A DNA stretch of 64,000 nt from Podarcis raffonei (taxonomy: Eukaryota > Chordata > Lepidosauria > Squamata > Lacertidae): positions 50,718,001 through 50,782,000 of the forward strand of contig NC_070614.1 in assembly GCF_027172205.1 (NCBI RefSeq), given 5' to 3'. Shown here piece after piece: positions 33,771-44,839 of this stretch (position 1 is the first letter of the stretch; each line of letters opens with the position of its first letter). A program made the translations under genes and the position numbers. The notes under the pieces were generated by a model. It was given only the letters and a program-made list of their open reading frames with translations, was not told where the DNA came from and searched no databases.

Positions 33771-34600
33771 CACACAAAACCACCTGCTTTTTCGTTTCAG
33801 AAACGAAGCCCTTTCCCTTACACTGCCATGACAACCACCGAACTAACTGCTTTGGATCTGAATCAAAACAGCTCTGAAAGTGGACAGCATTCCAGAAGTC
33901 AAATTCTTATTTTTTAAAAAATTGGATTTATTTGGAGAAATATCTCCGCCTTAGAAGAATTGGAACCCGCTCCTGTGGCTTAACCAAAAGGCCAAAACAT
34001 TCAGCATTAACACACACACACTCCTCCTTTAGCAAGATTCTCTAGTCTCGACTATGCAAGAAAGCTAGGATCACAGAGACTCTGAATTCTAAGGCTACAC
34101 CGCTACCTTGCTTTCGCTTAAAAGGAATCCCCCAAACCCAGCACCACCCGTAACTGAAAATCTGGGGGTGGGGTGGCAAGATAATCAAAGATGACATGCA
34201 TGTAAACAGATTAAAACATTGGCAGGATTATTGTAATAACCTGCAGTTTCACAGGAGTATATATTTAAAGAAGATGAATAAATGAGCAAATTAAGTTAAT
34301 TTGGATGTGCAGAATATATTAACAATAAATTTAAGGAGCCGTAGAAAGAGGGCGAAGGAAGTCAAGTTTTGAAATGTCAAAATGATTGAAAAATTAGTGA
34401 AGTGTATAAGCTTGAAAAGTAAGTATAATTTAATTTTAATTTTTATTTTTTAAAAGTTGACATGCAAATTATTGCAACCCACTCTGAGCCAAGCAAAGCA
34501 GATCTGATGGTGATCCCTTCCAGTACCCTGGGGGAAGGAGGTATTGACTGCTTGTTAAAGTTTTAACATTTGGGTGTGTCCCCCCCACCCCCCACATTTC
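33771..34600. other. HES7 upstream region, repeat-poor
   Basis: About 830 bp with no clear repeat, AT-rich in 34200-34450. Candidate upstream regulatory sequence for HES7. Confidence 0.4.
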
Positions 34601-34611
34601 ACACCCATGGA

Positions 34612-34811
34612 GTGTGTGTGCGCGCGGGCGCGCGCGTGCTGCTGAAAGGGACGGATCAAACTCACTCCCCCAGATGTGGGCTGCGCCTGATGGGTCATTA
34701 AAGGAGGAGGAGGAGGGAAAAGAGGGCGGGGGGTCGCAGGGGGGCTGGCTCACTTTGACCATCGTCCCCGGCGGGGGAAAGGCAGGCTTGCCAGAGGAGA
34801 TCCCGGAGGCG
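34612..34811 (+). promoter_or_regulatory. probable HES7 proximal promoter / 5' UTR
   Basis: It holds an alternating GT/CG tract (34612-34638), an E-box CAGATG at 34671, an A/T-rich 'tcattaaagg' near 34695 and a GC-box-like 'gggcgggggg' near 34724. The start site cannot be placed from sequence alone. HES genes usually repress their own promoter through N- and E-boxes; that is family knowledge, not shown here. Confidence 0.4.
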
Positions 34812-34853
34812 ATGGTGACTACGCAGAGCTCTGAGCCAGGAGGGGTGAGAAAG
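34812..34853 (+). CDS. HES7 exon 1 (coding)
   Basis: 14 codons ending AAG before donor 'gtatat'. Exactly the same length as human exon 1 coding sequence, and it starts MVT like it. The start fits because no other ATG gives a short phase-0 leader before the bHLH exon. Confidence 0.85.
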
Positions 34854-34998
34854 GTATATGGGCTGCATCAGGGGAAGGAAAGTGGGGGGCAAGGGGTTTT
34901 TTGGGGGGGCTCAGCGTAGAGAGCTAAGAGGGTTGGTGTGTATGGAGGATTGAACCAGAGAAAGTGGATCTATCTATCTATCTATCTATCCATCTATC

Positions 34999-35033
<35 letters not shown>

Positions 35034-35185
35034 CTATCTATCATCTGTATCTATCTATCATCTATCTATCTATCTATCTATTGATCATCTGTCTGTCTAT
35101 CCAACTATCTATCATCTATCTATCTATCATCTATATCTATCTATTTATCATCTATCTATCTATCATCTATATCTATCTATTTATC

Positions 35186-35223
<38 letters not shown>

Positions 35224-38200
35224 ATCTATCTATATATCATCTATATCTATCTATCTGTCTATCTATCTATCTATCTATCTATCTATATCTGTCTATCTAT
35301 ATCTATCCATCCATCCTTCAAGGAGCTCAATGTGGTCCTCTCCATTTTGTCCCTACAACCTCGCGAGGTAGGTTGGGCTGACCGGGTGCCACCGGCCCAG
35401 GGTCACCCGGCGGCTGAGTGGGAGGATTTGAACCCAGGTCCTCGCCTACGCACCGCCATCCAGGCTCGCCAGGCGCTGCTGCTGCGCCCCGCCGGCTCCC
35501 ACCAGCCCTGACCATTGGCCACACTCCGGGAATTACCCGGGGATGGGGTGGAGGGGACGCAGATCTTCCCTACCCCGGGAAGAGAGGACCGGCTCCTTAG
35601 CCACAGAAGCGCGCTGGCTTGCTCTGCGTGGTCTTTTCTGGAGGGAGCTGTGCGGAGATGGCGCGCGCCCTTGCTGGGCGCATCTCTTGCGCACGGGCTG
35701 CGCGCGGATCAGGGGAGGAGAGGGGACTGCATTCGGGATCTGGGGTGATGGGAGCCGTGGAGCCCCACACTTTCTGGAGGGCACCGCCCTGGCTACCCCC
35801 CTGAAGGAAGAACTCGCCCTCTGCCCTTTCCTGGGGGGCGCCTGTCTCCGCTTGGTGGACTTTTTTTGGGAAGGACTAAAAATAAAAAATAAATAAATTA
35901 AAAATAAATAAATTAAAAATTAAAAAATTATAAATAAATTAATCCAGGCACTTGGATGAGGTTTTGATCTTGGCCACCATGAATTTATTTAGCGGTGAGA
36001 TTTGATTGTCTTTAAATGTTTGTCTTGTAATGTTTTGAATTTGTGTTGTTTTGTTGCTGGCGTCTCCTGGGGGCGGCGGCGGAATATAATGAATGAATGA
36101 ATGTACCAGTTTTGCAGCAGCGCATATCACAATTCCCCTTTCTTCTTGCACGAATGCGTCACAATACTGTACACACACAGGGAGTAGACCCCCTGAATGG
36201 AGCTAAGCTCGCCGTGCCGTTAATTTCCAATGGGTATACTCTTGAGTAGGACTAACTTTCGCTGCAACCCTCAGGAGCTTATATCTTGTGCCAGGGCGCT
36301 GAGTCCGCGGTGAAAGTGCCGGTATTAGCTACGGAAAACATACAGACGGCCATCGCAATAATTAACAAACAACAACGCCAACACGTGATGCTCTGAAACA
36401 AAGTAACGTGTGTATATGTCGGAGGAGGGGGGTATTTTTTTTTTGCCTGATCGGTGGTTGTGCCAAAAGGAGTTGCAGAATTCTGGGAAGGACCTGCAAA
36501 ATGATGATGATGATGCTCTTTTGTCTCCTTTTAACTGGGCGAAATAATTTCACGTGCAATTTGGCAAACTTTTCTTAATGCTGTCTCTAAAGGCCTGGCG
36601 GGTTTTCGATCTGGTGGGATGCATGTGTGGATTTTGCATTTTGGGGCTGGTTGGATTAAGGGAGAATTGAAAGGGTGGGGCGAGGAAAGCGATTTTGCAA
36701 CAAGCAAAGATGTTGCAAATTCTTCCAGGCAGAAGCGAGTCCTGGCTGCTCCAGGCCCCTCCCATATTACCAGGGGAAGCGGGAGGGAGGGGGCTTTATA
36801 GGAATTGCTTCCTGGGCATTTGGGAAGGGGGCGGTTTTCAAGTAGGATAGGGGAGGGCTCAGCTGAAGGAGAAAGTGTGTTCCTTATCCAGTGGATTTTG
36901 CAGAAGATGCCTGACTTGGGCTGGAGGCAGCTGTGATGGGCACGTTATCAAGGAAGCTGCAGATCGTTTTAGATTTGCCCCCACATTAGATAAAGAACAA
37001 CGAATTTCACATTAATGCTCCGATGCTCGACACGTTTTAATTAATTTCATAAAATTGATACACCGCTTCATTGAAAAACAAACAGGCAAACAAACAAACC
37101 CACCTCAAAGTGGTTTGCAGCTGGAATAAACTAATACAGTTATGGGTGAGAACAACTATTTAAAACATTCAACAATTTTAAATCGGCGATAAACTAAAAA
37201 CAAACAAACCCCAAACAGATGAAAACAGGCACGTCGAAATTCTACCTAACCTGGTAAAAGGTAAAGGGGCCCCTGACCATTAGGTCCAGTCGTGGCTGAC
37301 TCTGGGGTTGCGGCGCTCATCTCGCTTTATTGGCCATGGGAGCCGGCGTCCAGCTTCTGGGTCATGTGGCCAGCATGACTGAGCCGCTTCTGGTGAACCA
37401 GAGCAGAGCACGGAAATGCCATTTACCTTCCCGCCGGAGTGGTACCTAGTTATCTACTTGCACTTTGACGTGCTTTCGAACTGCTAGGTTGGCAGGAGAC
37501 CTAACCGGGTAGGCTTGCTTAAACCCAAAGGCTTTTAGCAGGCACCAAGAAGAACAGAGCTGTGTGGATTTTGACAGAAACCTTTTCAAGAAAGCAGGCC
37601 TGGGATCGCAACCTGATGTTAACGTCGAGATTACAGGGTTTGATTCCCTTTTTTATTGTGAAATGAAGGGCCATTCATTCCAGAAAAACATAGCACCCCC
37701 CCACAGCTATTTGCCTCGCTGCCTCTAGGGGGCAGCAAAAGCGCTACCTACTGTCATGCCTGCACGGGGGGGGGGGACGGGGACGGGACGACGGACTCGC
37801 TTCACCCAGGGCTGGATTTATGTATAAGCTAAACAAGCTATAGCTTAGGGCCCCACTCTCTTGGGGGCCCCAAAAAAATTCAAAGGGGAATCCCCCCCCC
37901 CAATATAAGATAAAAAACAAATAAAACCTACATACAGCAACAGTGTTTTGTGTTAATGGGGTCCCCCTGCTAGCCTGCTCCTTAAAATATCACTGGTTTG
38001 TTTCTTTCTATATATAGGGTGCCTACATTCTGCATGAACTGGTTGCATGGCAACACGGGCAAATGGCTTTAGATAGCTAGGTAAAGGTAAAGGGACCCCT
38101 TACCATTAGGTCCAATCGTGGCCGACTCTGGGGTTGCGGCGCTCATCTCGCTTTATTGGCCGAGGACGCCGGCGTACAGCTTCCGGGTCATGTGGCCAGC

Positions 38201-41200
38201 ATGACTAAGCCGCTTCTGGCGAACCAGAGCAGCGCACGGAAACGCCGTTTGCCTTCCTGCCGGAGTGGTACCTTCCTGCAGGAGCAGGGACCGAACAAGC
38301 GGGGATTCAAACTGCCGACCTTCTGATCGGCGAGTCCTAGGCTCTGTGGTTTAACCCACAGCGCCACCCGCATTCCTTTAGATATCTATTAGGCCCATAA
38401 ATGACCACAGAGCATATATTCAACACACAAAACAGTGACAATTTGTTGCTGACAAAGGACCGCTGGACATATAAAGGCCCTGTTACCTCCAGTAGCTGAG
38501 GGCCTCATCAAACCTAAATCCGGCCCTGGTTCCATCCAACCTAGAGAATTTGCCTGCCTGGGGGGATAAAGAGAGGAAGAATAGAGAGAGGAGGCGTTGT
38601 AGCATCCAAAATGGGGGGGAGGGAGCGACCATTGGCCCCGTTCAGCTCTGTGTTGTCTTCACTACCCCCCAACCCTTTTTTTTAGTGCGGTGGTTGATGG
38701 GTACATTTGGTGATCTAAGAAAGGTCTTGGCACAACCTGTTCATGGGAAAGGGAGGATCCTGCTCTGCAATGGAGTGTATCAGTGCCTGTCTATCAAAGC
38801 GGCTGCCCACCCCACCCAGGGGTCAACCCCCCCAATTGTTTGTCTATTCAGATGCTGAAGCCCCTGGCAGAGAAGCGTCGCCGCGACCGCATCAATCGGA
38901 GCCTGGAGGAACTGCGCCTGCTGCTCCTTCAGAGGACCCACAGCCAGGTCAGTGAGGAGGTGTCCCCTGCAGCCAGCCTGCCCCCCCTGCTCCCCACAGC
39001 CCCCCCATCCCATTCCCCGCAAGTCCTAGCCAGGACTTCTCCCTGAGAATGTAACCGCTGCCGTTTGGGATAGTTTCAGACCCGTGGGTCTGCGTCAACT
39101 TTGTGGCCTTCCGATTTCCCGAGGAGGCCTTAGCGTTAATTGAACCCCCTTAAAGTGCATTGAAGTGGATTGTGCGTTTATTTCTTCAACTGCCAGCAGG
39201 TGGAGCTATTGCTCTACATGACTCTGCTCTAAAAGGAAGGCTTTGGTTAAAAGGAATTGGCAGAGAAATAGGTGGCCCCGGAGACTTGATCAGGTATTCT
39301 CTACCCTTATTCCTGTCTCGTCTATCCTGTCCATGTTCCTCAAGAGTAAGTTGGCACTTGCGCAGTGATTTGCAAAATCCCTGTGGCTGCTTCGCAGCAG
39401 TAGATCCTGGGCGGGGTGGGGGGTCGGCGAGGCGATAAGGATCTGCATGTGGGAGGTGTCCTTTGCAGTCCCAGCCCTCCCCAGCATAGCTGGCAACCGT
39501 CCCTTATTTGGTGGGAAAGTCCCTTATCCCAGCGCCGTGTCCCGCTGCTGTCCCTTATTGATGATGTCCCTTAAATTTCCCGGGTGTCAAAGGAAGCAGC
39601 TCCTCTCCCTCCCTCCCTCCCTGCCGGCCAGGGAGGAGGGAGGCTCCAACTGGGTTGCTTGGCTGCGTTGCTCACCCAATAAGGAGTCTGAGAACGACTG
39701 GGGGGTGGAGCTTGCATGCCTTGTGCCGATCAAATCGGCCGCGTTGCCTGGGGACTCGCCTTTGCTCAGCGCTTCCCAGCAGAGAGGTGACAGTGGTTTC
39801 CCTTGCTGCATCCCCTTTGCCGGGTTGCTGCGCTGGGGGAACCACCGCTTGAGGCTTCGTTTGGCTGCTGGCTGGGCTTTCTGCCTTTGGCTCGGAGGGG
39901 CTCAGAAATTGAACATACCTGTACTCTGAAAATCCCTTATTTTGGCTGCTGATCTCTTATTTCCGAGGCTGCTGGTCCCTTATTTTCAAATCTGTAAGTT
40001 GACAGCTATGCTCCCTAGACCTGCCGATAGCTGAACCCGGGACTGTCAGCACGCTGATCCGTTGCTCTGCCCCCCAGCCACTGCCTATTCCCTGCAAAAG
40101 TTTCCCCTTCAGCCCCCTTCTTCTCGGGCCTCTTTCTTTACAGACTCTGAAGAACCCCAAGGTGGAGAAAGCGGAGATCTTGGAGATTGCTGTAGGATAC
40201 CTGCGGGAGATGAACGCAGCTAAACCCCAGGGTACAAATGACCTGCATGGTGGGTGTTGGGGGGCTTATGTGGCTGTATCAGAGACACCTGGGCAGACCA
40301 GGTCCGTGAGAGTGCTTGTGAGTTGCTCAAATGCTTTGCTCCCTGTTCTTCAGTGCATGGGGAGTCCCCATTCCCACCTTGCCAAAGCCAGAAATTTCTA
40401 CACCCACCCTCCCTCCATCCAGACAGACAAGGATGCTCAGGGAGGGACGGAGATGGGGGTGGCCTGGGGGAGGGAGGAGCTTAAGAGTCCCATGGGCCAG
40501 GTGGGGAGGCCCAGAGGGCTGCAACCACCTCCTGAGTGTTTGGAATAGCGGATAGTAGGAGAGGACATATCGATTAAATATTATCCTTCCTCACTCACGC
40601 TAGTGAGTTAGTAGCAGAGTACATTCCCAGTCAAGGGATGCGGGTGGCGCTGCGGGTTAAACCACAGAGCCTAGGACTTCCTGATCAGAAGGTCGGCGGT
40701 TCAAATCCCCGCGACGGGGTGAGCTCCCGTTGCTCGGTCCCTGCTCCTGCCAACCTAGCAGTTCGAAAGCACGAAGTGCAAGTAGATAAATAGGTACCAC
40801 TCCGGCGGGAAGGTAAACGGCGTTTCTGTGCGCTGCTCTGGTTCGCCAGAAGCGGCTTAGTCATGCTGGCCACATGACCTGGAAGCTGTACGCCGGCTCC
40901 CTCGGCCAATAAAGCGAGATGAGCGCCGCAACCCCAGAGTCGTCCGCGGCTGGACCTAATGGTCAAGGGTACCTTTACCTTTACTTAAGCAGTCCAATCT
41001 GGCTTTGTCCAGATTGGGTTTGTTCCTGGCAAATTCCCCTTTCATCCCCTCTCGAAAAGAATAAAGGCGCAACCGCCTTCTTTGAAAAGCAACAAGAAGA
41101 AGCTTTACTTGCATTCAGTTCGCAGTAGCTTGGAGTTACAGAAGAGCATTTGAGTTCATCCCGTATGGGAATGAGCCCGTGTGTTGCTGGCTGAGAGCCA

Positions 41201-41966
41201 GCAGACAGCAAAATACGCCAGTATCAGAAGTGAGCAGCAAAAGAGGAAGGCGGCTGCTTGTCTGGCCCTTTTACGGGGTCTCCTGGGGCCACGCCCATCT
41301 ACCTGGCAGGGAGGTGACAGACCAGGTGTGACAGGAAGTCCTCCTGGCTGGAGCAACGCCCTCCTGTCTGCGTCCACTCTAGGCAAACAGGAAGTGTTTG
41401 ACTTGACTGCTTAGGTTCCATCCCACACTGAGCATCCCCTGGTTCTATGGACTCTAGAGCCACAGCCTTGCAGAGTTGAGATCTAGCCCGACGCCCTGCA
41501 AGGCTATGGAGGCCCACCTCCCTAGGGTTTGAGTGACCAGCCTTCTCCCTGGCTCCCCAATTCTGCCCCTCCAGGAGCCGACCCCTCGGAAGACGGGACC
41601 CTCCAGACCTGCTACATGATGGGCTTTCGGGAGTGTCTCCTGGGTCTCGCTGCCTTCATCCAGCAAACCCACCCGTCCGTCCAAAGCCACCTGCTGGACA
41701 CTTTGCACCTCTACCTGGCCTCCAAGCCGGAGCCCCAGAGCCAAGACTGGACCCTCGCCGTCTTCTCTCCTAGCCCTTCGCTGGAGGAATCGCCTCCCCG
41801 GACCCCCGAGGGCTTATACTCACCCGTCAAGGCCCTGAGCGAATCTTTGCGGAGCCCAGACCCCGCTTGCTCCAGCGCAGGCCAACAGAGACACAGCCGA
41901 GACGCCGCTGCCTCAGCCAAGAGGATTCTGGCGCCTCCGTCGGCTTTCTGGCGGCCTTGGCCCTAG
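34812..41966 (+). CDS. HES7, bHLH-Orange transcriptional repressor
   Basis: Four coding exons: 34812-34853, 38852-38947, 40144-40231 and 41575-41966, giving 205 codons (human HES7 is about 225, from memory). Residues 1-14 are [14 protein letters not shown], against human MVTRDRAENRDGPK. The bHLH domain (about 13-70) has the family proline in its basic region ([17 protein letters not shown]). The Orange domain lies at about 88-123. The protein ends WRPWP, the WRPW Groucho/TLE recruitment motif plus the extra proline typical of HES7 rather than HES5. Introns are GT-AG, phases 0, 0 and 1. HES7 acts in the nucleus of presomitic mesoderm, where it represses itself and Lfng to drive the segmentation clock (established in mouse). 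The three introns total about 6.5 kb and contain several transposons. Confidence 0.95.
34965..35315 (+). repeat. (TATC)n tract in HES7 intron 1
   Basis: About 350 bp of TATC with interspersed CATC, GTC and TATATC variants, starting ~110 bp after the exon 1 donor site. Confidence 0.97.
35380..35860. promoter_or_regulatory. CpG-rich block in HES7 intron 1
   Basis: Dense CpG and 'gcgcgc' runs (35650-35710). Its left edge has 'tttgaacccaggtc', a repeat-derived piece. It could be a CpG island or intronic enhancer. No reading frame is convincing. Confidence 0.4.
35861..37253. other. HES7 intron 1, repeat-poor middle
   Basis: About 1.4 kb with an A-rich run at 35877-35940 and otherwise unique-looking sequence. 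No gene. Confidence 0.4.
37254..37498 (-). mobile_element. Sauria-type SINE in HES7 intron 1, 5'-truncated
   Basis: Minus orientation, BovB-like tail at left. Flanks 'acctaacctgg' and 'acctaaccggg'. Confidence 0.88.
37807..38528 (+). mobile_element. hAT family B in HES7 intron 1, split by SINE
   Basis: From 'cagggctggatttatgt' to 'cctaaatccggccctg'. A full SINE lies inside at 38080-38376. The 8-bp flanks differ by transitions only (gcttcacc/gttccatc). Confidence 0.8.
38080..38376 (-). mobile_element. Sauria-type SINE inside hAT B
   Basis: Tail at left, tRNA-like head at right ('gttaaacccacagcgccacc' in reverse). Flanks 'tttagatagcta' and 'tttagatatcta'. Confidence 0.9.
38852..38947 (+). CDS. 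HES7 exon 2 (basic region and helix 1)
   Basis: 32 codons, [15 protein letters not shown] to [10 protein letters not shown]. Acceptor 'tgtctattcag' and donor 'gtcagt'. Phase 0 at both ends. Confidence 0.96.
39485..40010 (+). mobile_element. hAT family A in HES7 intron 2
   Basis: 526 bp with termini 'catagctggcaacc' and 'gttgacagctatg'. Flanks 'ctccccag' (39477-39484) and 'ctccctag' (40011-40018) match 7 of 8. It encodes no transposase. A 160-codon open frame over it is incidental. A 527-bp sister lies at 57153. Confidence 0.9.
40144..40231 (+). CDS. HES7 exon 3 (loop and helix 2)
   Basis: 29 codons plus one base: [20 protein letters not shown] then REMNAAKPQ. Acceptor 'ctttctttacag', donor 'gtacaa', phase 1. 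Confidence 0.95.
40635..40984 (+). mobile_element. Sauria-type SINE in HES7 intron 3, full length
   Basis: 'gggatgcgggtggcgctgcg' head to a 'acctttacctttac' tail. Confidence 0.9.
40985..41425. other. possible LTR-like relic in HES7 intron 3
   Basis: A ~440-bp block with an AATAAA and LTR-like composition. No internal region, no paired copy and no clear ends are seen. The family is not assignable, so this is a weak call. Confidence 0.2.
41575..41966 (+). CDS. HES7 exon 4 (Orange domain to WRPWP)
   Basis: Acceptor 'gcccctccag'. The first two bases complete a Gly codon with exon 3. It encodes the Orange domain ([20 protein letters not shown] and on), a Ser/Pro-rich linker and the terminal WRPWP with TAG at 41964-41966. 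Confidence 0.96.
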
Positions 41967-42018
41967 AGCACAAACACTCCTGCCCCCCACCCCCCTGCCC
42001 CAAACATTTATGTATGTA

Positions 42019-42052
42019 AATATATATATATATATATATATTATCTAATAAA
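42019..42052 (+). terminator. HES7 3' UTR (TA)n and polyadenylation signal
   Basis: An AATAAA at 42047-42052 follows a (TA)n run, 81 bp after the stop. This gives a very short 3' UTR if used. Confidence 0.75.
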
Positions 42053-42053
42053 A

Positions 42054-43322
42054 CCTTTGTGATGGGATCACACTGCCGGGTGACTTTACGAGGGGATGGA
42101 GACGTCACCTTACTGCCTCAAATGTAGCGCTCTCCTCTGAGAAAGGGAGATGGTTTCTTAGGGACTAGTAGCTTGGGCCTTCACCTAGTGACTCTGTTAG
42201 CATTTACACATCTAGAAATGAGGTTTCATAGTTGGAAGGGACCCAGAGGGTCATTTTTTGGTGTTTTTTGTTGTTGTTGTTTTTACCCTCAACCAGCGGT
42301 TTGCAAATTGGGACTCCCAAGAGGACTTTGCAGGTAAGTGAAAAGTGGTCTGAGGGCTGCAACCTTTCCTACCACTGAGATGTTCTGCGGTGGGTGGGGG
42401 GAAAGTTGGGGCTCCCATCAGATTTCTCCCAGCTCCTTAAGAGACTTTAAGGAAAGTCTTTTGCAGGTTGTGACCCAATGGGTAAGACCCAAAGGAGCCG
42501 ATTGGCTGCTTTGCTCAGTTCTCAGCATCCTGGTCTTGCACAGGTAAGACATTGCTGTCTTGTGTAGGTAAGATGCCTCTTGGCAAATGATCGTGGCCCC
42601 AGCAGGGTGCTTCTACAGAATGAATGGGAAACTGGGGGTCTTCCAGGACCCCCCCAATTCCCATCACCCCCAAGACCACATGCCCCACTACCTAGGACTC
42701 GTGACACAGGTTTTTCAGCCCTGTTTGCATCCTGTTAGGGTCTGTGGAGTGGAAGGGATTGTCTCTTAATGTAATAAGCCAGAAATCTGATTTTCACGTA
42801 CCTGCATAAACACCCTGTCTCCTGTAGAATTTTAAGATTTTTTTGCTTTTGGATGTGTGTGCGAGTGGCTGAGTGTGCGCTTGGATTACCAAGCCTGTGT
42901 CATTTGCAAACGTTTCATTACACGCCTGTTTGAAATCAAAACGAGTAATTTCCCCCCATGTAGGTTCGTTTTAAAAAATATCTTTAATTTCTTTTTTTTT
43001 CTTTTTCTCCAAACTTTCAGGTATTATTATTATAAATAATATCCCCCCCCCTCAGTTATGGCTTGTATTGGGATGTTTTTGGTTGCTTGTTTAAATAGTT
43101 CCTTGTGTTGAAATCTGTATCCACCATGTAATAAAAATGTATTTCTTTTAAAAACATGGAGTGGGACTCATTCCTTTCTAGGGTTCTCCAGAAAATTTCC
43201 AAGACGTACATTTCCTCCCCCACGGAAAGGAAGACACATACGTATCAATAACTGTATAACAAGAAGTATTTATGTCTGAATCATTTCTGCATGCTTTTTT
43301 TTAGTGTACTTTTGGTGAAGTA
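42054..43322. other. HES7 3' flank, possible longer 3' UTR
   Basis: Mostly unique. A short CR1 piece lies at about 42217-42256 and a second AATAAA near 43130. It could be an alternative longer 3' UTR. Confidence 0.4.
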
Positions 43323-43564
43323 CAGTGGTACCTCGGGTTACATACGCTTCAGGTTACATACACTTCAGGTTACAGACTCTGCTAACCCAGAAATATTGCC
43401 TCAGGTTAAGAACTTTGCTTCAGGATGAGAACAGAAATCGGGCTCCGGCGGAGCGACAGCCGCAGGAGGCCCCATTAGCTAAAGTGGTGCTTCAGGTTAA
43501 GAACAGTTTCAGGTTAAGAACGGACCTCTGGAACGAATTAAGTACTTAACCTGAGGTACCACTG
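43323..43564 (+). mobile_element. Tigger-like MITE
   Basis: 242 bp, termini 'cagtggtacctcgggtta' and 'ctgaggtaccactg', TA on both sides. Confidence 0.9.
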
Positions 43565-43935
43565 TAGTGTGATGGAGAGGGCTACTTCACCCAGAGCCTC
43601 CCCCCCCAAAAAAAAATTATGCACGTTCAATATGTGTGTGACTGTATATTTGCATTATGCCAAGCTCAGAAGTGACCCAGAAACATTATAAAGAAATCAC
43701 TGAAATGTCACTAAAAGGGCAGGGCAAAAAAATATATTTAAAAATCCACTTCTCTTCTGACCCCTGGACAGTTAAACCCACAACCTGAGAATATCAGTCT
43801 ACACATCAGAGAGATACAAAAGTTAGCTGATAGGTTGAAGCCGTGGTTCTCAAAGGGTGTAGCAAGTGTGGCAGGAAGAGCCACGGACAATCAAAGCAAC
43901 ATTTAAACATTTAGTGCAGTATAGTATTAAGATCA
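43565..43935. other. intergenic, no gene
   Basis: Unassigned. Confidence 0.35.
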
Positions 43936-44284
43936 GGGATGCAGGTGGCACTGTGGTCTAAACCACTGAGCCTCTTGGGCTTGCCGATCAGAAGGTTGGC
44001 AGTTCGAATCCCCGCGACGGGGTGAGCTCCCGTTGCTTGGTTCCTGCTCCTGCCAAACTAGCAGTTTGAAAGCATGTCAAAGTGCAAGTAGATAAATAGG
44101 TACCGCTCCGGCGGGAAGGTCAACGGTGTTTCCGTGCGCTGCTCTGGTTCACCAGAAGCGGCTTAGTCATGCTGGCCACATGACCCGGAAGCTGTAAGCC
44201 GGCTCCCTCGGCCAGTAAAGCGAGATGAGCACCGCAACCCCAGAGTTGGCCATGACTGGACCTAATGGTCAGGGGTCCCTTTAA
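43936..44284 (+). mobile_element. Sauria-type SINE, full length
   Basis: tRNA-like head, body and tail. Flanks 'tattaagatcag' at 43924-43935 and 44285-44296 are identical. Confidence 0.93.
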
Positions 44285-44296
44285 TATTAAGATCAG

Positions 44297-44839
44297 AAAA
44301 GAGAATGGCTTCTTTGTGCTGATGAGGAAATGAGTGTCTCAAATTAGACCTAATATAAATGAGATTACTTGGCAAACGCAAGCTCACACCTCACTGAGTT
44401 TGTATACATACTTAAGGTGCCTGTGTAATAGGCTCGTCCATAATTATATTTGGGGAATGGTTCACGTTGCCAGTGCTTTTTTTCTGGGGGGACACGGGTA
44501 CACATACCCCTAAACATTTTGTGAATCTAAGTTGGGCCACATGGAGGGGCAGCATTTCAATATGCGTAGGAAAATGAGAGTACCTCTAAACATTTTTTAA
44601 GAAAAAAAGCACTGCATGTTGCTATGTAGCTGCATTGTTTTATACTTTCTGGAGGTCCCACAATCTTATCATAAAGTAGTTGTGTTCTGTTATAAATCAA
44701 GTACCGCTACTGGTTGTTGCTTCTTCTCGTTTTCCAACGGATCAGTAGAAAATTCAGTGCGGCGTGAGCAAATTTTTATTCAGAAAGTGTGGCCCAGAGA
44801 GCCACTGAGTTAAAGCTGCAGGGAATGTGGGTGTCCCTC
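44297..44839. other. intergenic, no gene
   Basis: Contains 'tacacatacccctaaacatt' and a similar 'gtacctctaaacatttttta' ~100 bp later, the edges of some small repeat. Confidence 0.35.

Noticed and set aside
34964-35371. 135-codon Tyr/Ile/Leu/Ser-rich frame
   Set aside because: It is the TATC microsatellite in HES7 intron 1 read in one frame.
39447-39929. 160-codon frame in HES7 intron 2
   Set aside because: It lies in a non-autonomous hAT element, and its sister at 57153 does not keep the frame.
40162-40548. 128-codon frame over HES7 exon 3
   Set aside because: Only its first 23 codons are exon 3; the rest is intron readthrough past a good donor site.
40690-40730. tRNA-like B boxes in Sauria SINEs (several sites)
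   Set aside because: The heads are tRNA-related but do not fold as tRNAs and belong to SINEs.
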